From Methylocystaceae bacterium (GTDB lineage: Bacteria; Pseudomonadota; Alphaproteobacteria; Rhizobiales; Beijerinckiaceae): a stretch of DNA of 7,579 nt. The notes under the pieces are model-generated. The model was not told the DNA's origin. It saw nothing but the letters and a program-made list of their open reading frames with translations, and searched no databases. Numbering within the stretch: position 1 is the stretch's first letter; every line of letters begins with the position of its first letter. This document shows, piece by piece, positions 1 to 7,579 of the stretch. A program made the translations under genes and the position numbers. The stretch spans positions 1-7,579 of the forward strand of contig PLZT01000179.1 of NCBI GenBank assembly GCA_003152255.1. Reading direction: 5' to 3'.

Positions 1-5
1 GATTC

Positions 6-302
6 TCAATGAGTCGGGGTATAATAATAGAAACTTCCGTAACCGCTATCGATTCTAAATCGCGGACCAGACTCGTCCATGCCGCCAGAAAAGGGCGCGT
101 ATGTTATGGCCGCGAACCCACCGATCCAGCGGTAGTTTGAACCGCCAATTCCGGTGTCGACCCAAAATTTTGGCGGATCCTTGGTCTCGCTCGCCCCGCT
201 CGCTTCAGACGAAGTTCCCTCGGCGGACAGGTCCGCCGCTTCAGCCGAGGCGATGGCCGACGCGAGAGCAAAGAGCGCTAGCCAAACAGTTTTTTGCTTC
301 AA
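6..302 (-). CDS. BcsS-like cellulose biosynthesis protein, apparently truncated
   Basis: A secreted protein of about 98 residues. I start it at the TTG ending at 302 because GGAG lies 6 nt upstream and the signal peptide then begins at once (KQKTVWLALFALASA, predicted cleavage near ASAEA/AD). A longer reading from an ATG at 428 would put about 42 non-hydrophobic residues before the signal peptide and lacks a good ribosome site. After a Ser/Glu-rich linker comes a Gly/aromatic beta-strand segment (FWVDTGIGGSNYRWIGG, then APFSGGMDESGPRFRIDSGYGSFYYY). This resembles the start of the BcsS family of alphaproteobacteria, thought to be outer-membrane or periplasmic proteins linked to cellulose export. 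Family members are usually about twice this length, and a TGA at 6-8 ends this one after the first strands. It may be a broken gene or a sequencing frameshift; only five bases beyond the stop are visible. The family call is from memory of the pattern. Confidence 0.55.
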   Translation of the reverse strand: MKQKTVWLALFALASAIASAEAADLSAEGTSSEASGASETKDPPKFWVDTGIGGSNYRWIGGFAAITYAPFSGGMDESGPRFRIDSGYGSFYYYTPTH

Positions 303-348
303 TGCCCGCTCCAGTGAAAGCCGAATTTGGCAGCTTCTCTTAAATACG

Positions 349-358
349 TAACGCGTTA
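349..358. promoter_or_regulatory. 10-bp perfect palindrome upstream of the BcsS-like gene
   Basis: TAACGCGTTA reads the same on both strands and lies about 47-56 bp upstream of the proposed TTG start of the minus-strand gene. A second short palindrome, TGAGCTCA, follows at 360-367. The position fits an operator or core-promoter site, but I recognise no specific regulator and such short palindromes also arise by chance. Confidence 0.25.
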
Positions 359-406
359 TTGAGCTCACATCAATTATGTCTCGTGCATAACCTACATTTT
401 TCGCGC

Positions 407-430
407 TTGTGTTGTATATCTGCAACACAA
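407..430. promoter_or_regulatory. Inverted repeat, candidate operator
   Basis: Two perfect 8-bp arms, TTGTGTTG (407-414) and CAACACAA (423-430), are separated by 8 bp (TATATCTG). The element lies 105-130 bp upstream of the proposed start of the BcsS-like gene, in a locally AT-richer stretch. This shape, with half-sites about one and a half helical turns centre to centre, fits binding by a dimeric transcription factor. No RNA role is obvious because no T-tract follows on either strand. The regulator is unknown. Confidence 0.4.
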
Positions 431-949
431 TGTTAGCCGATGCGTGCTGTGAACAGTGCTATGTTTATGCTTTTGAAGATTTATTCGTTCCGAAAATTCT
501 GCTGTCGGCGTTCGGCTCCGCGCGGGGCGGTTGACCGATCCGACGCGGAAAACTGGCGAATTTAACTCAATCGAGTGCCGCCATGACGAAGGGCTGGCCC
601 GTGCGAGCGCCATCGCCGGTTTCGCGTCCCCGGGATTCTGTCGCTTGAAGCAAACGCGGAAATTGTCGCTCGCCCGACGCCCGGCCAAAAGCTGCGGCGA
701 TCTCCCGACCGCCCATTCCACCCGGTCGGCGCGGATTTGAATTTTCCGGGGCAAACAAATCGACACCGGCGGAAGGACTATGTCGACGCTCTGATCCGCG
801 AGGGATGGACGAATGTGGCTCCGCGCGCTGCGGCTACTGCTTCGCGGAGCCATCATAATTGGGCGCGCAAAGGGCTCGATCTTGACTTGTCAGGTCGTGG
901 CGGAGAGACAGCGGCCACGGCGTCGCGTTCGCGTTAGAGCGAGCGCCGC
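431..949. other. Gene-poor interval of about 520 bp
   Basis: No reading frame here looks like a protein. Candidate frames are Arg/Ser/Pro-rich, lack a ribosome site, and have no hydrophobic or domain-like pattern. The interval lies upstream of the minus-strand BcsS-like gene and downstream of the minus-strand small protein ending at 950, so it should contain a terminator for the latter and a promoter for the former. The one structured element seen is the inverted repeat at 816-852. No tRNA, rRNA or complete mobile element was recognised. Confidence 0.5.
816..852. repeat. Perfect 10-bp inverted repeat (hairpin)
   Basis: TGGCTCCGCG (816-825) pairs perfectly with CGCGGAGCCA (843-852) around a 17-nt loop. 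It lies about 100 bp beyond the stop of the minus-strand gene at 950-1243. On neither strand is it followed by a T-run, so it is not a standard intrinsic terminator. It could stabilise a 3' end, be part of a small RNA, or be the remnant of a mobile palindromic repeat. Confidence 0.45.
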
Positions 950-951
950 TC
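937..951 (-). repeat. Short GC-rich hairpin at the 3' end of the small helical gene
   Basis: GAGCG (937-941) and CGCTC (947-951) form a 5-bp stem around a 5-nt loop that overlaps the stop codon of the minus-strand gene. No T-run follows in the minus direction, so any termination role is doubtful. Confidence 0.2.
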
Positions 952-1243
952 ACCTTTTCTTCGAGAGACGACTCAAATTCTTGTGCACGCGTTTTTGGTA
1001 AATGCTCAGCGCGCGGGTGGGCGCGAGATGGGCGTGGCCGGTCATGATGCTGCGGGCGGCCTCCATATTGGCCTCCATGGCGGCCCTGACCTTCTCGTCG
1101 ACCATTAATTTGCTCTCGGCGCGGGCGGCGGCGTCTCCGCGCGCGAGCTTCGCCATGCGCAGCGCGATGACGTGATTGGCGCTCACGCCGAGCTTGACCG
1201 AATCGGTCAACAGCCTTGTCCAATTGGGCATTTTCCTGCGCAT
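950..1243 (-). CDS. Small conserved helical protein, phasin-like or 'antifreeze'-annotated type
   Basis: Predicted 97-residue, almost entirely alpha-helical protein with no signal peptide or membrane segment. The chosen start is the ATG at 1243 ([12 protein letters not shown]); GGGGG lies upstream at a rather long distance. A start 16 codons further up adds an Ala/Gly-rich stretch that looks unlike the rest. The layout is an opening W-R-L-L helix, then [13 protein letters not shown], the patch [12 protein letters not shown], and a basic end ([16 protein letters not shown]). The order W..L, VI.LR..KLA.G, MV.EK..A, Y..RV..N..RLS recalls a family of small alphaproteobacterial proteins that databases often name 'antifreeze protein' or phasin-like, without a proven function. 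Phasins coat polyhydroxyalkanoate granules, but I see no granule genes nearby. It diverges from uvrB, with 191 bp between the two starts. The gene is very likely real; its function is uncertain. Confidence 0.72.
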   Translation of the reverse strand: MRRKMPNWTRLLTDSVKLGVSANHVIALRMAKLARGDAAARAESKLMVDEKVRAAMEANMEAARSIMTGHAHLAPTRALSIYQKRVHKNLSRLSKKR

Positions 1244-1434
1244 GGCGATTAACCCCCGTTCGGCTGCGGCTGGAGAGGCTCCAGACCACACGATCCCGTG
1301 CCTTTTTTAGCACAATCGGCGCCGCGTCGCTCGCGCATTTAGCGGCGGCCGACGCTTCCCGCTTCCATCCGCGCGCGGGCTGCTTATATTGCCGGCTGAG
1401 CCCGCTGCTCGCGGCGCGCGTCCAAAGGGCGTCC
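1244..1434. promoter_or_regulatory. Divergent intergenic region between the small helical gene and uvrB
   Basis: These 191 bp must hold the promoters of both divergent genes. A hairpin CTGGAG-AGG-CTCCAG (1270-1284) lies near the start of the minus-strand gene. A TATATT box at 1385-1390, about 45 bp before the uvrB start, is a possible -10 element, but no good -35 partner is evident. I looked for the alphaproteobacterial SOS (LexA) pattern GTTC-N7-GTTC and found none. The nearest candidate, GTTC at 1258-1261, is followed after 7 bp by GCTG, so direct SOS control of uvrB is not supported by this sequence. Confidence 0.35.
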
Positions 1435-3987
<2,553 letters not shown>

Positions 3988-4032
3988 AACCGCGTCGGCT
4001 CGTCGATGGGCGTGACGGATTTTGACAAGGGC

Positions 4033-4104
4033 TTACGGCGCGGAACCCGCCGCGAACATCGTGCCCAGCCCGAAAACGAAGAGCAGAAGACAGATCGTGG
4101 TCAT
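4033..4104 (-). CDS. Putative 23-residue single-pass membrane micro-protein
   Basis: A very small reading frame, ATG at 4104 to TAA at 4033, preceded by a near-consensus ribosome site: AAGGAG, 7 nt before the ATG. The peptide begins MTTICLLLFVFGLG and ends AAGSAP, so nearly the whole of it is one hydrophobic segment with few charges. Such peptides often sit in the inner membrane as small subunits or regulators, but I recognise no family and it does not match what I know of KdpF or CydX. It converges with uvrB (45 bp between the stops), and no other minus-strand gene follows, so it would be transcribed alone. Its leader has stem-loops at 4123-4139 and 4174-4187. The strong Shine-Dalgarno sequence and hydrophobic pattern together support it; a chance frame cannot be excluded at this length. 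Confidence 0.5.
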   Translation of the reverse strand: MTTICLLLFVFGLGTMFAAGSAP

Positions 4105-4122
4105 TGGAACGCTCCTTGCGCG

Positions 4123-4139
4123 CATGCCGAGGCGGCATG
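4123..4139 (-). repeat. Perfect 7-bp stem-loop in the micro-ORF leader
   Basis: CATGCCG (4123-4129) and CGGCATG (4133-4139) form a 7-bp stem around a 3-nt loop. Read on the minus strand it lies immediately upstream of the AAGGAG site of the micro-ORF, with its edge about 8 nt away. It could influence translation or mRNA stability, or mark the 3' end of uvrB mRNA on the plus strand, although no T-tract follows there. Confidence 0.4.
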
Positions 4140-4173
4140 GGGAGCATTAAAGCCGAAAGGCCGGCATGACGCC

Positions 4174-4187
4174 GTGCGATGACGCAC
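4174..4187. repeat. 5-bp stem-loop further up the same leader
   Basis: GTGCG (4174-4178) and CGCAC (4183-4187) pair around ATGA. It lies about 35 bp upstream (minus-strand sense) of the stem-loop at 4123-4139. It may belong to the same leader RNA or be a protein-binding palindrome; the short arms make chance quite possible. Confidence 0.25.
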
Positions 4188-4255
4188 AAGGCCGCGCGAA
4201 TTCGCGATAGTGAGCTGTTATGGCGCCGCCGGGTCGGGCGAAAATTTCCGCGCGA

Positions 4256-4609
4256 CTAACTGGAAATCGCTTTTGGTCGCCGCGGGGCGTCTTCTGGCGG
4301 ACGATGGAAGGAATCGGAAAAACCCCAATTTTCAAGGTCGAACTTCGCCGCTCGGCTGGGCGACCAAGTGGAGCCGGTGATTGGAATTCGCCCGCGCCAT
4401 AGCATTTGCAGACAAATGGTCAAGCTCACCATGACCAGGGAAGGCTCGCGGGCGATCATGACGGCGGCGAACGCAATCGACGAAAATAACCCGCCTTGCC
4501 GTGAAGGGGAACTCTTCGAGCGGCGTGGTCCAGCCGCGAACTTCGCGACGGCGATCGCGGCTATCCCCAATGCGAGGGCGCCAATTCCGATCAATTCCCA
4601 CGAAGTCAA
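4256..4609 (-). CDS. Possible small membrane protein with a TTG start
   Basis: A 117-residue frame that opens with TTG at 4609, preceded by GGAG 7 nt upstream. It begins MTSWELIGIGALALGIAAIAVAKFA, a convincing N-terminal membrane helix (about residues 4-27). A short basic linker follows, then a second hydrophobic stretch (about 41-71, broken near residue 54 by Arg-Glu), then a polar Pro/Arg-rich tail. Most codons end in G or C, as expected of coding DNA in this genome. I recognise no family. Against it are the rare start codon, the low-complexity tail and competing frames in the same interval (one on the minus strand from an ATG at 4622). The hydrophobic N-terminus placed right after a ribosome site is the main reason to keep it. 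The real gene could be shorter, with the tail an artefact of a frameshift. Confidence 0.42.
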   Translation of the reverse strand: MTSWELIGIGALALGIAAIAVAKFAAGPRRSKSSPSRQGGLFSSIAFAAVMIAREPSLVMVSLTICLQMLWRGRIPITGSTWSPSRAAKFDLENWGFSDSFHRPPEDAPRRPKAISS

Positions 4610-4865
4610 GAGAGGTCTCCATGCCCGATTAGACCATTCCAGCGAATCATGTATCAGCCTATTACACTTGCCTTCGACGCGCGAAGGATATCGACCCGGC
4701 GCGGGGCGCGCTCGCGGTTGCTATATGGGTCTTCGCGCTCCACCGGCTTTGTCGTGGGAGCGCGGGAGCATCCGCAAAATAGCCGGAGTGGACAAAATCC
4801 GTCGAAAGCGACAATCTCCACGTCGACAGGCCGCTGTCCGGCGGATCTGGATTTAAGAGGCCTGG
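4610..4865 (+). promoter_or_regulatory. Upstream region of the flippase gene
   Basis: These 256 bp separate the minus-strand TTG gene from the plus-strand flippase, so promoters for both are expected here. A hairpin CCTTCG-ACGCG-CGAAGG lies at 4671-4687. No sigma-70 pair with good spacing was identified. The ribosome site of the flippase, AAGAGG, ends 5 nt before its ATG. Plus-strand frames through this interval are Arg/Ser-rich and do not look like proteins. Confidence 0.35.
4671..4687. repeat. Perfect 6-bp stem-loop upstream of the flippase
   Basis: CCTTCG (4671-4676) and CGAAGG (4682-4687) flank ACGCG. It lies about 180 bp before the flippase start and is not followed by T residues, so it is not a clear terminator. 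It could be an operator or lie in a 5' leader. Confidence 0.25.
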
Positions 4866-6209
4866 ATGCAAGTAAAAAATCTAGCTATGGTGAGCAATAA
4901 ATTTTTATCTTTATGGTCCTTTGCCAAGCAAAAGCTTCCGATGGCGTTAACTTATTTTGGGTCGACCGCCAGTTTGGTGGTGTCGAGTGGCGCGCAACTT
5001 TTGACTTTCGCCATCTTGGCGCGCCATCTTGGAGTCGAACAATTCGGATTATTGATGACCATTACCGCGGCTACAAGCCTTGGCGTGCAACTTTGTGGAC
5101 TCGGCGCGTCTGAAACACTGGTCAGACGAGTCGCGAACGACCCGGCCATCTATCGCGCCGCCCTCGGACACAATTTGATTTTGATAGGCGCATCTGGATC
5201 CGTCCTAATTTTGATTTTCACCGCGATTATGCCTCGGCTTGTTTCTGTTTCGTCCGATAGCTTCACTAATTTGGTTGCTCTAGTTTCTATTGTATTTACG
5301 AATGTCGTCTTGGTGCGATGGATTTTGCTTACAGAGCAAATATTCATAGCCAGGTTTCAATACGATATGGCCAATGTCGCCAATGTTGGCTTTGCGGTCG
5401 CCCGCACGTTAAATGCGGTGGTCGCCTGTTATGTCTTTGGCGTGCACAAATTGAGCAACTGGGCGCTGTGGCATTTTGGCGGGCATGTCGTGGTCGCGTT
5501 GATTTGCGTTAGAATATTGAGTCGGTTCGGCGCGCCCGAATGGCGTCTGTTGAAAAATGAGACGCGATTGGGAATTTACTTTTGCACAACGTATTTTTTT
5601 CAAGCTGTTCGCCAGAATGTTGACATTTTGGTATTAGGTCTTGTGGCTACGCCGGAGATCGTGGGGAGTTTCAGCGTTGCGCGTCGTATTCTTGATACGA
5701 GCGCGTTGACAGTCGCCGCCCTTCACCGGCTGACTTACCCCAAGCTCGCCGTGGCGAGCGCCGCGGGTTTCACCAATACGCTCGCCCTCGCCAAGATGCT
5801 TTTGCCTTTAGTGATCGCGATTTCTAGTTTGACGAGCATCGCTATCTTTCTTGGCGCGCCGATTCTGCCGCTATTGTTCGGAAAGGATTTTTCCGCGACG
5901 ATTGATTACGCTCGAGCGATCTGCTGGGTCGGAATCCTCTTCGGCGCCCAAGAAATGGCGGCCGAGGCGTTGGGCGCGTCTGGCCGACACGGAATTCGCG
6001 CGGCCATATACAATGCTGGAAGCATCGTCGGCGCGCTTCTGGTCGCGGTCTTAACCTATCTATTTATAATAAACGGCACGGTCTTTGCCTACTACGCCGC
6101 TGAAACCCTGACCGCTGTCACCTTCTGGATTGTAATGCTGTCGATGAGCAGCCGCTACTCTTCAATGTCACTAGTCTCACAAGAGCCTTCGCAATCCCGC
6201 GCCGACTGA
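4866..6209 (+). CDS. Polysaccharide (lipid-linked oligosaccharide) flippase, Wzx-like, MOP superfamily
   Basis: An integral inner-membrane protein of 447 residues, the usual size for Wzx/RfbX-type transporters, which move undecaprenyl-linked sugar units from the cytoplasmic to the periplasmic face for O-antigen, capsule or exopolysaccharide assembly. About 12 hydrophobic segments can be traced, for example near residues 28-51, 60-80, 101-121, 134-154, 168-190 and several after 300. Family-like features are the first loop ILARHLGVEQFGLL (about 50-63) and the mid-protein pattern NVDILVLGLVATPEIVGSF, which matches the D..llG.....vG.Y/F signature of this group. The ATG at 4866 is chosen because AAGAGG precedes it by 5 nt; later Met codons (4887, 4941) lack such a site. 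Base use is noticeably AT-richer than uvrB, with many TTT, ATT and AAT codons, as often seen in transferred surface-polysaccharide genes. A same-strand glycosyltransferase follows. The substrate cannot be told from sequence. Confidence 0.88.
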   Translation: MQVKNLAMVSNKFLSLWSFAKQKLPMALTYFGSTASLVVSSGAQLLTFAILARHLGVEQFGLLMTITAATSLGVQLCGLGASETLVRRVANDPAIYRAALGHNLILIGASGSVLILIFTAIMPRLVSVSSDSFTNLVALVSIVFTNVVLVRWILLTEQIFIARFQYDMANVANVGFAVARTLNAVVACYVFGVHKLSNWALWHFGGHVVVALICVRILSRFGAPEWRLLKNETRLGIYFCTTYFFQAVRQNVDILVLGLVATPEIVGSFSVARRILDTSALTVAALHRLTYPKLAVASAAGFTNTLALAKMLLPLVIAISSLTSIAIFLGAPILPLLFGKDFSATIDYARAICWVGILFGAQEMAAEALGASGRHGIRAAIYNAGSIVGALLVAVLTYLFIINGTVFAYYAAETLTAVTFWIVMLSMSSRYSSMSLVSQEPSQSRAD

Positions 6210-6358
6210 CGTTCGCCCAGCGCGGTTCAATGCTCTTCGGCGGTCCGCGATGCAGTGCGACGGCTGGATCGACCGGCCCGTAACCCGAAAACCCGCCGCG
6301 AGTGTTAAGCTGAAGATTGGCTTTGCAAACGCGGGATCAAACGAGTAGACCTTACGAG

Positions 6359-6409
6359 CCTCCACGAGTAAACTCCAATGATCATTTAGCTGCTCGAAGT
6401 GGAGGTTTT
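6359..6409 (+). terminator. Extended imperfect hairpin followed by TTTT, candidate terminator
   Basis: CCTCCAC (6359-6365) pairs with GTGGAGG (6399-6405). Inside this, GAG (6366-6368) pairs with CTC (6393-6395), and TAAA (6369-6372) with TTTA (6385-6388), separated by small one-sided bulges. TTTT follows at 6406-6409. The loop contains part of the perfect palindrome AATGATCATT (6377-6386). It lies 150 bp after the flippase stop, so it could end that transcript. The short T-tract and bulges make it a weak intrinsic terminator at best; a structured RNA or recombination remnant is an alternative. Confidence 0.35.
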
Positions 6410-6428
6410 GGCGCCCGGTGGTATCGCG

Positions 6429-6548
6429 TTAACGAAATCCGCCACTTGGCTGGTTCCTATGCGGCGTAGGCCAGAAGAATCGTGTCCCGCGATTTATTCG
6501 TATGGTTGAATAGGTGACAAGCTCGTGAACGCCAATCCAATCCTTCAT
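6429..6548 (-). CDS. Weak candidate small ORF, 39 residues
   Basis: ATG at 6548 to TAA at 6429, preceded by GAGGTG with a 6-nt spacer, which is a good ribosome site. The peptide starts MKDWIGVHELVTYSTIRINR and continues with a Phe/Trp/Pro/Arg-rich end. No family, signal peptide or membrane segment is recognised. A different minus-strand frame ending at 6457 (last residues SRDTILLAYAA) overlaps it, and I cannot show that either is expressed. It is reported mainly because of the ribosome site. Confidence 0.2.
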   Translation of the reverse strand: MKDWIGVHELVTYSTIRINRGTRFFWPTPHRNQPSGGFR

Positions 6549-6637
6549 CTTTTTCACCTCGCGCTCCCCGGCCATTTGCCTTCCTTTCGGTTCGGTCGAG
6601 TCGCCCGCCCGCGCGGTCTGCTCGGAAGGGCTTGCGA

Positions 6638-7579
6638 ATGATTCTGGTCAGCGTCATCATCAAGGCCTTGAACGAAGAACATCACATAGCCGCCGCGATC
6701 GAGAGCGCATTGAAGGCGGTTGAAGGTATTCACGCCGAGGTTATCATTGCCGACAGCGCCTCCACTGACCGCACCGTCGAGGTTTCTTCGCGGTATCCGG
6801 TGAAAATCGCTCAACTCGCGAGGCCGGATGAGCGCGGATGCGGAGTGGGTCCGCAGCTCGGTTATCAACATAGCTCAGGCAGCTATATATGTCTGATGGA
6901 CGGCGACATGGTTCTCGACGCCGGCTTTATAAAGCGAGGACTTGATTTTCTCTCACGCAATCCATCCGTCGCCGGCGTCGGAGGCCTGATCGTCGAAAAG
7001 AATGTGACAAACCTTGAATTCCGCCGTCGGGTGAAGCGAAAATCGCCCGACCAATCGGCTGGTTCCGTGGGCCGGCTCAATGGCGGGGGACTATATCGCG
7101 GATCCGCGATCAATGCGGTCGGCTATTTTTCAGACCGCAATTTGCATGGGTGCGAGGAATTCGAACTCGCGACGCGCTTGCGGGCGGCGGGATGGGGGCT
7201 CTATCGACTCGAGTGTCCCTTCGTTTACCATTACGGCCACACTGAAGGCGCTTACAGGCTTTTATGGCGGCGGTTTCAAACCCGTTATTTGTGCGGTTCG
7301 GGCGAAGCGCTGCGAGCCGCGCTGGGCAGGCCGCAGTTTTGGCTTGTCATCAATGAATTGCGCGAACTCCGGCTGTGGCTCGCCGTTTACATCTGGTGGT
7401 CGGCGATCGTGGCGTCGATTTGGTTGACCGCTGCCGCGCTCGCGCCTCCTGCGGTCACACTTGCGCTGATGGTTTTTCCCGTCGCGGTGATGGCTCTGAA
7501 ATACCAGTCGTTAAAACTTGGGGCTTACTCCGTTTTCGCATGGAATATACACGCTCTAGACCGTATGTTCGCCGTATGC
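6638..7579 (+). CDS. Family 2 glycosyltransferase with C-terminal membrane segments, partial at the window end
   Basis: An open frame of 314 codons from the ATG at 6638 that runs off the window without a stop. GGAAGGG, 7 nt upstream, supports the start. The N-terminal half is a GT-A fold of glycosyltransferase family 2: the opening strand and nucleotide-binding loop VSVIIKALNEEHHI (4-17), the donor-site pattern ADSASTDRT (38-46), and the metal-binding DxD in MDGDMVLD (D88, D90). A later acceptor/catalytic-region pattern, GCEEFELATRLRAAGW, supplies the acidic pair. From about residue 247 the chain turns hydrophobic (WLAVYIWW onward), giving probably two membrane helices up to about 290. This is like membrane-anchored polysaccharide glycosyltransferases that act on lipid-linked acceptors at the cytoplasmic face. 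It likely works in the same surface-polysaccharide pathway as the flippase upstream. Sugar specificity cannot be inferred. Confidence 0.9.
   Translation, partial: MILVSVIIKALNEEHHIAAAIESALKAVEGIHAEVIIADSASTDRTVEVSSRYPVKIAQLARPDERGCGVGPQLGYQHSSGSYICLMDGDMVLDAGFIKRGLDFLSRNPSVAGVGGLIVEKNVTNLEFRRRVKRKSPDQSAGSVGRLNGGGLYRGSAINAVGYFSDRNLHGCEEFELATRLRAAGWGLYRLECPFVYHYGHTEGAYRLLWRRFQTRYLCGSGEALRAALGRPQFWLVINELRELRLWLAVYIWWSAIVASIWLTAAALAPPAVTLALMVFPVAVMALKYQSLKLGAYSVFAWNIHALDRMFAVC

Larger units (their letters stand above)
6210..6637. other. Intergenic interval between flippase and glycosyltransferase
   Basis: This 428-bp gap is long for two genes of one polysaccharide operon. It holds an extended hairpin at 6359-6409 and a weak minus-strand small ORF at 6429-6548. 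No frame gives a recognisable protein, and no complete insertion sequence or terminal inverted repeats were found. A degraded gene or insertion remnant is possible. The glycosyltransferase probably has its own promoter in the right half, although I could not pick one out with confidence. Confidence 0.45.

Noticed and set aside
392..856. A 154-codon minus-strand frame in the gene-poor interval
   Set aside because: Arg/Ser/Pro-rich, no ribosome site, and overlapping the upstream palindromes of the BcsS-like gene; nothing protein-like.
1258..1272. Possible SOS (LexA) box before uvrB
   Set aside because: The second half-site is GCTG rather than GTTC, so the GTTC-N7-GTTC pattern is not met.
1216..1434. 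Upstream in-frame start that would lengthen UvrB by 73 residues
   Set aside because: It overlaps the divergent gene at 950-1243, has no good ribosome site, and the added sequence does not resemble UvrB extensions.
4332..4622. A 96-codon minus-strand frame with an ATG start
   Set aside because: Arg/His-rich sequence without structure; the overlapping TTG-started frame has a proper ribosome site and a membrane helix.
4368..4856. A 162-codon plus-strand frame before the flippase
   Set aside because: No ribosome site or domain; it overlaps the hydrophobic minus-strand candidate, which better explains the region.
6457..6663. Minus-strand frame ending SRDTILLAYAA, considered as a transposase remnant
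   Set aside because: Only the last dozen residues look protein-like, the rest is Arg-rich, and no terminal repeats or other transposase motifs are nearby.

Overview
The window looks like chromosomal DNA of a GC-rich alphaproteobacterium, most likely of the Rhizobiales/Hyphomicrobiales. The evidence is a UvrB with the long N-terminal extension and basic C-terminal tail usual in that group, a BcsS-like secreted beta-strand protein, and a small helical protein of a type common in alphaproteobacteria. A methanotroph or methylotroph relative (Methylocystis/Methylosinus type) is only a guess.

Layout. (1) 1-430, minus strand: a BcsS-like (cellulose biosynthesis) protein with a clear signal peptide, cut short by a stop after about 98 residues. 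Its upstream side carries two palindromes. (2) 431-949: no convincing gene, but a perfect 10-bp inverted repeat. (3) 950-1243, minus strand: a 97-residue helical protein, divergent from (4) uvrB at 1435-3987, the only gene here with a fully certain identity. (5) 3988-4865: a mixed stretch with a 23-codon membrane micro-ORF on the minus strand (4033-4104, excellent ribosome binding site, stem-loops in its leader) and a possible TTG-started membrane protein (4256-4609, minus). (6) 4866-6209, plus strand: a Wzx-like polysaccharide flippase of clearly lower GC than uvrB. (7) 6210-6637: a gap with a terminator-like extended hairpin and a weak small ORF. (8) 6638 to the window end: a family 2 glycosyltransferase with C-terminal membrane segments, running off the edge.

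The right third looks like the start of an extracellular or capsular polysaccharide cluster. The glycosyltransferase would add sugars to a lipid-linked intermediate at the inner face of the membrane, and the flippase would move such intermediates outward. With the BcsS-like fragment at the left edge, surface-polysaccharide functions flank the housekeeping uvrB region. I see no CRISPR array, tRNA, rRNA or intact insertion sequence, and no clearly new multi-gene system. The most unusual items are the micro-ORF with its structured leader and the palindromes upstream of the truncated BcsS-like gene.
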